64,000 nucleotides of DNA from an uncultured Clostridia bacterium (GTDB lineage: Bacteria > Bacillota > Dehalobacteriia > UBA4068 > CALXSR01). Shown piece by piece: positions 61,619-64,000 of the stretch. The stretch covers positions 1 to 64,000 of the forward strand of contig CALXSR010000011.1 in assembly GCA_944391215.1 (NCBI GenBank), given 5' to 3'. Position 1 is the stretch's first letter. Every line of letters begins with the position of its first letter. Under the pieces are notes generated by a model. That model saw only the letters and a program-made list of their open reading frames with translations, did no database searches and was not told the origin of the DNA. Both the position numbers and the translations under genes were made by a program.

Positions 61619-62806
61619 CTATTTTTTGTATTCTGCAGCCAGTTTAGCAAAGGCAGGCATAGCGCGTTCAATTTGCTCCGTGCTAACACAATAGGAAATC
61701 CGTACATAACCAGGACCGGCAAAATCATCTCCAGGAACCAAAAGCAATTCATATTTTTTGGCTTTTTCACAAAAAGCAACTGCATCTTTTTCTTTGGCTT
61801 TCAAAAATAAATAAAAAGCGCCGTCTGGTTTTACACAGGTAAAACCAAGTTCTGTCAATCCGCGATAAAGCAAATCACGATTTTTCGCATAAACCGATAA
61901 ATCCGATGTCATACCGGCACATTTCGCCACCACCATCTGGAAAAGGCTAGGCGCACAAACATATCCTAAAGCTCGGCCAGCCCCACAAACCGCCGCATAT
62001 ACTTCCTGAGCATTCTGCACTTTATTAGAAACTAAAATATAGCCCATTCGTTCCCCTGGCAAGGATAAGGACTTACTATAGGAATAACATACCACAGTAT
62101 CATCATAATAATTCGGTACATAAGGCACTACCACATCACCATATACAATTTCCCGATAGGGTTCGTCTGAAATTAAATAAATAGGATGTCCATATTCCTT
62201 TTCTTTTTCCTGCAAAATACGGCATAATTCGCAGATTGTTTTTTCTGTATAAACCGCTCCGGAAGGATTATTAGGCGAATTGATGATAACCGCTTTGGTA
62301 TGCTCATTGATACATTGCTGAAATTGAACAAAATCAATTTGAAAATCTGGTTCTCGCATCGGCACCACAACAAACTTTGCTCCAGCTGCTTCCACAAAAA
62401 CCCGATATTCCGGAAAAAACGGAGCAAAAGTAATCACTTCATCCCCCGCCACAGTAAGCGCCTTCAAACTAATGGTTAAAGATGCCGCCGCCCCAGCGGT
62501 CATATAAAAGCAATCGGCTGTAAAATCAGTAGCAAATCGTTTATTTACATCATCACAAATAGCCTTGCGTACCGCATAATCGCCCTGCGCCGAGGTATAC
62601 CCATGCAAAGCTACCGCATCTTTTTCCGTTAGCAAAGACAAAATGGCTTCTTTCACTTCCGGCGGTGGCGCTACACTAGGGTTACCAATACTAAAATCAA
62701 ATACATTTTCCGCTCCGATTGCGGCAGCTCTTTTTTTCCCATATTCAAACAGTTCTCGAATCGAAGAACGCTTGCTGCCCAATTCGTACATATCTTTTGC
62801 TATCAT
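61619..62806 (-). CDS. PLP-dependent aminotransferase, class I/II
   Basis: The 395-residue product is a fold-type I aminotransferase. It shows SIGNPSVAPPPEVKEAI (~42-58), NSPNNPSGAVYTEKTI (~176), ISDEPYREIVY (Asp, Tyr), the PLP lysine in YSYSKSLSLPGERMGYI (~240) and GDDFAGPGYVRISY (Arg binding the carboxylate). Family members act on aspartate, aromatic or branched-chain amino acids; motifs do not discriminate here. It lies 15 bases downstream of aspA on the same strand, so the pair probably handles aspartate/fumarate or amino acid fermentation. Confidence 0.92.
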   Translation of the reverse strand: MIAKDMYELGSKRSSIRELFEYGKKRAAAIGAENVFDFSIGNPSVAPPPEVKEAILSLLTEKDAVALHGYTSAQGDYAVRKAICDDVNKRFATDFTADCFYMTAGAAASLTISLKALTVAGDEVITFAPFFPEYRVFVEAAGAKFVVVPMREPDFQIDFVQFQQCINEHTKAVIINSPNNPSGAVYTEKTICELCRILQEKEKEYGHPIYLISDEPYREIVYGDVVVPYVPNYYDDTVVCYSYSKSLSLPGERMGYILVSNKVQNAQEVYAAVCGAGRALGYVCAPSLFQMVVAKCAGMTSDLSVYAKNRDLLYRGLTELGFTCVKPDGAFYLFLKAKEKDAVAFCEKAKKYELLLVPGDDFAGPGYVRISYCVSTEQIERAMPAFAKLAAEYKK

Positions 62807-62821
62807 GTTTTTACTCCTTAT

Positions 62822-64000
62822 TCATTTTGTTTTATCATTTTTATTTATTGTTATTGCCATATTTTGCTGGTATTCTTGCACTTTTTGGCGAAATTCCTGC
62901 GGTTTGGCCATCAAAATAGGATCTAATAATATTTCTGCATCCTCTGCGCTTAAAATACCTTCCCGGATTACAATCTCTTTCACCGTTCTATTTTCCTTAT
63001 CCGCCATTTTGGCTACTTTGCTACCGGTAGGATAACCAAACAAAGTAGCTATTACCGTAGATAAGGCCGTGGAGCGTTCCGAATAGGCGCGACACAATTC
63101 CCCGTTCGCCATAATACCAGAAATGCATTTATCTACAAATAATGGAATACTGTTGGTAAGCAAAATACAGGATTCCGCCAAACATTTGATAATAACGGGT
63201 TCCCAAACATTTAAGTCCAATTCCCCGCCTTCTACCGCCATGGTTACCGCCACATCATTCCCACAAATTTGATAGCAAACCTGGTTCATCAATTCCGGCA
63301 TGACCGGATTGATTTTCCCAGGCATAATAGAAGATCCTGGTTGTAAAGCAGGCAAAATAATTTCCTGGAATCCCGCTCTGGGGCCGGAGGATAATATACG
63401 TAAATCAGTAGCAATTTTAGATAACCCAGTAGCCAAAGCTTTTAACCCGCAAGAAATCTCGATATAAATATCCCCATTTTGCAAGCCGTCGAAGAAATCC
63501 TCTTCCGGAACTACCGTAGCGCCTAATATTGCTGATAAAGCCGGATAAACCGCTTCCAAATAGCCTGCCGCAGTACTCAATTCTGTACCAACCGCCGTAC
63601 CGCCTAAAGGTAGCGACAAGCACTTTTTCTGCAATTCCTCTAAATACGCTCTTCTCCTTTTTATTAAACCATAATAGCCGCCAAATTCCTGACCCAAAGT
63701 TAAAGGCACAGCGTCCTGAATACAAGTACGACCTAATTTTACAATGTCGGCAAACTCTTTTTCTTTTTCTCGTAAAGCATTTTCCAGCTTGGTTACCGCC
63801 CCTAACAGCTCCTGCAAATACAAATAGCAAGCTAATTTCATAGAGGCTGGGATGGTATCATTGGTGGATTGTCCCATATTTACATGGGTATTGGGATGCA
63901 CTTTATCGCTTCCTTTAGCCCCGGTAAGTAATTCATTGGCTCTATTGCCCACCACTTCATTCATATTCATATTATAAGAAGTTCCACCGCCGCCTTGAAA
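62822..64000 (-). CDS. aspA: Aspartate ammonia-lyase (partial, N-terminus beyond right edge)
   Basis: The frame stays open to the window edge, with FQGGGGTSYNMNMNEVVGNRA at the break, so about 90 residues at the N-terminus are outside. Motifs of the aspartase/fumarase superfamily are HVNMGQSTNDTIPASM, LGRTCIQDAVPLTLGQEFGGY and the mobile catalytic loop PGSSIMPGKINPVMPELM (~210-227 of the visible part). VEGGELDLNVWEPVI follows. It converts aspartate to fumarate and ammonia. A class II fumarase would be an alternative, but VGNRANELL and the gap pattern fit aspartase better. It precedes an aminotransferase by 15 bases. Confidence 0.9.
   Translation of the reverse strand, partial: FQGGGGTSYNMNMNEVVGNRANELLTGAKGSDKVHPNTHVNMGQSTNDTIPASMKLACYLYLQELLGAVTKLENALREKEKEFADIVKLGRTCIQDAVPLTLGQEFGGYYGLIKRRRAYLEELQKKCLSLPLGGTAVGTELSTAAGYLEAVYPALSAILGATVVPEEDFFDGLQNGDIYIEISCGLKALATGLSKIATDLRILSSGPRAGFQEIILPALQPGSSIMPGKINPVMPELMNQVCYQICGNDVAVTMAVEGGELDLNVWEPVIIKCLAESCILLTNSIPLFVDKCISGIMANGELCRAYSERSTALSTVIATLFGYPTGSKVAKMADKENRTVKEIVIREGILSAEDAEILLDPILMAKPQEFRQKVQEYQQNMAITINKNDKTK

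Noticed and set aside
1-64000. tRNA or rRNA genes
   Set aside because: No cloverleaf-like sequence with CCA-end context or rRNA consensus was noticed on reading either strand; a covariance search would be needed to exclude a missed tRNA.

Overview
The window is A/T-rich, gene-dense DNA from a low-GC, probably anaerobic member of the Bacillota (Clostridia-like, possibly spore-forming). Evidence for this: a leucine T-box, S-layer-homology (SLH) surface proteins, a CotJC-type manganese catalase remnant, VanW and a VanG-like ligase, TTG starts with strong Shine-Dalgarno sites, ferredoxin-linked indolepyruvate oxidoreductase and a molybdenum hydroxylase operon. No rRNA, tRNA or plasmid backbone was recognised. 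Both ends cut genes: a phage-type repressor on the left and aspartate ammonia-lyase on the right.

Left edge (1-3.8 kb): the end of an integrated element. It holds an S24 repressor, a two-repeat CRISPR-like unit, a RhuM gene and a large serine recombinase. The recombinase gene ends about 30 bp before a cotJC gene that lacks its first ~30 codons, so the element appears to split a spore-coat/catalase gene. The single spacer-like segment closely matches the recombinase gene 1.9 kb downstream. 4.2-15.1 kb: a decayed GGDEF-EAL gene; a MarR-controlled heterodimeric ABC exporter; a Mrp/NifX-like iron-sulfur pair; and a 2-isopropylmalate synthase fused to an AraC DNA-binding domain behind a leucine T-box.

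15.3-27.7 kb: a surface and signalling region with two copies of one module. Each module is a tyrosine recombinase gene whose 3' end abuts an inverted repeat, then a segment of about 240 bp carrying an outward promoter and a hairpin, then the second inverted repeat, then the controlled gene. One switch faces a 94-codon orphan and an SLH protein; the other faces a c-di-GMP phosphodiesterase-like EAL protein. As written, both promoters point at their targets (ON). A second SLH protein and a DUF1847 protein lie between the modules.

28-36.2 kb: a minus-strand operon resembling the poorly understood DVU_1551-1559 type clusters (radical SAM TrsS-like, CoA ligase, small redox protein, flavin/Fe-S protein, molybdopterin aldehyde oxidoreductase). 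36.4-37.4 kb is gene-poor. 37.4-44.3 kb: YyaL-SDR-MscL and NhaC-VanW-VanG-like ligase operons. 44.4-49.5 kb: a hybrid histidine kinase with HPt protein, and a divergent metal-exporter/Fur operon with a consensus promoter and palindromic operator. 49.7-54.8 kb: a symporter, phenylacetate-CoA ligase and IorAB operon for aryl-acid metabolism. 55.4-64 kb: argH, an MBOAT/DHHW polysaccharide O-acetylation pair, an XRE regulator, a DegV protein, an aminotransferase and aspA.

All positions and motifs come from reading the sequence; family names come from recognition of conserved motifs, with no database search.
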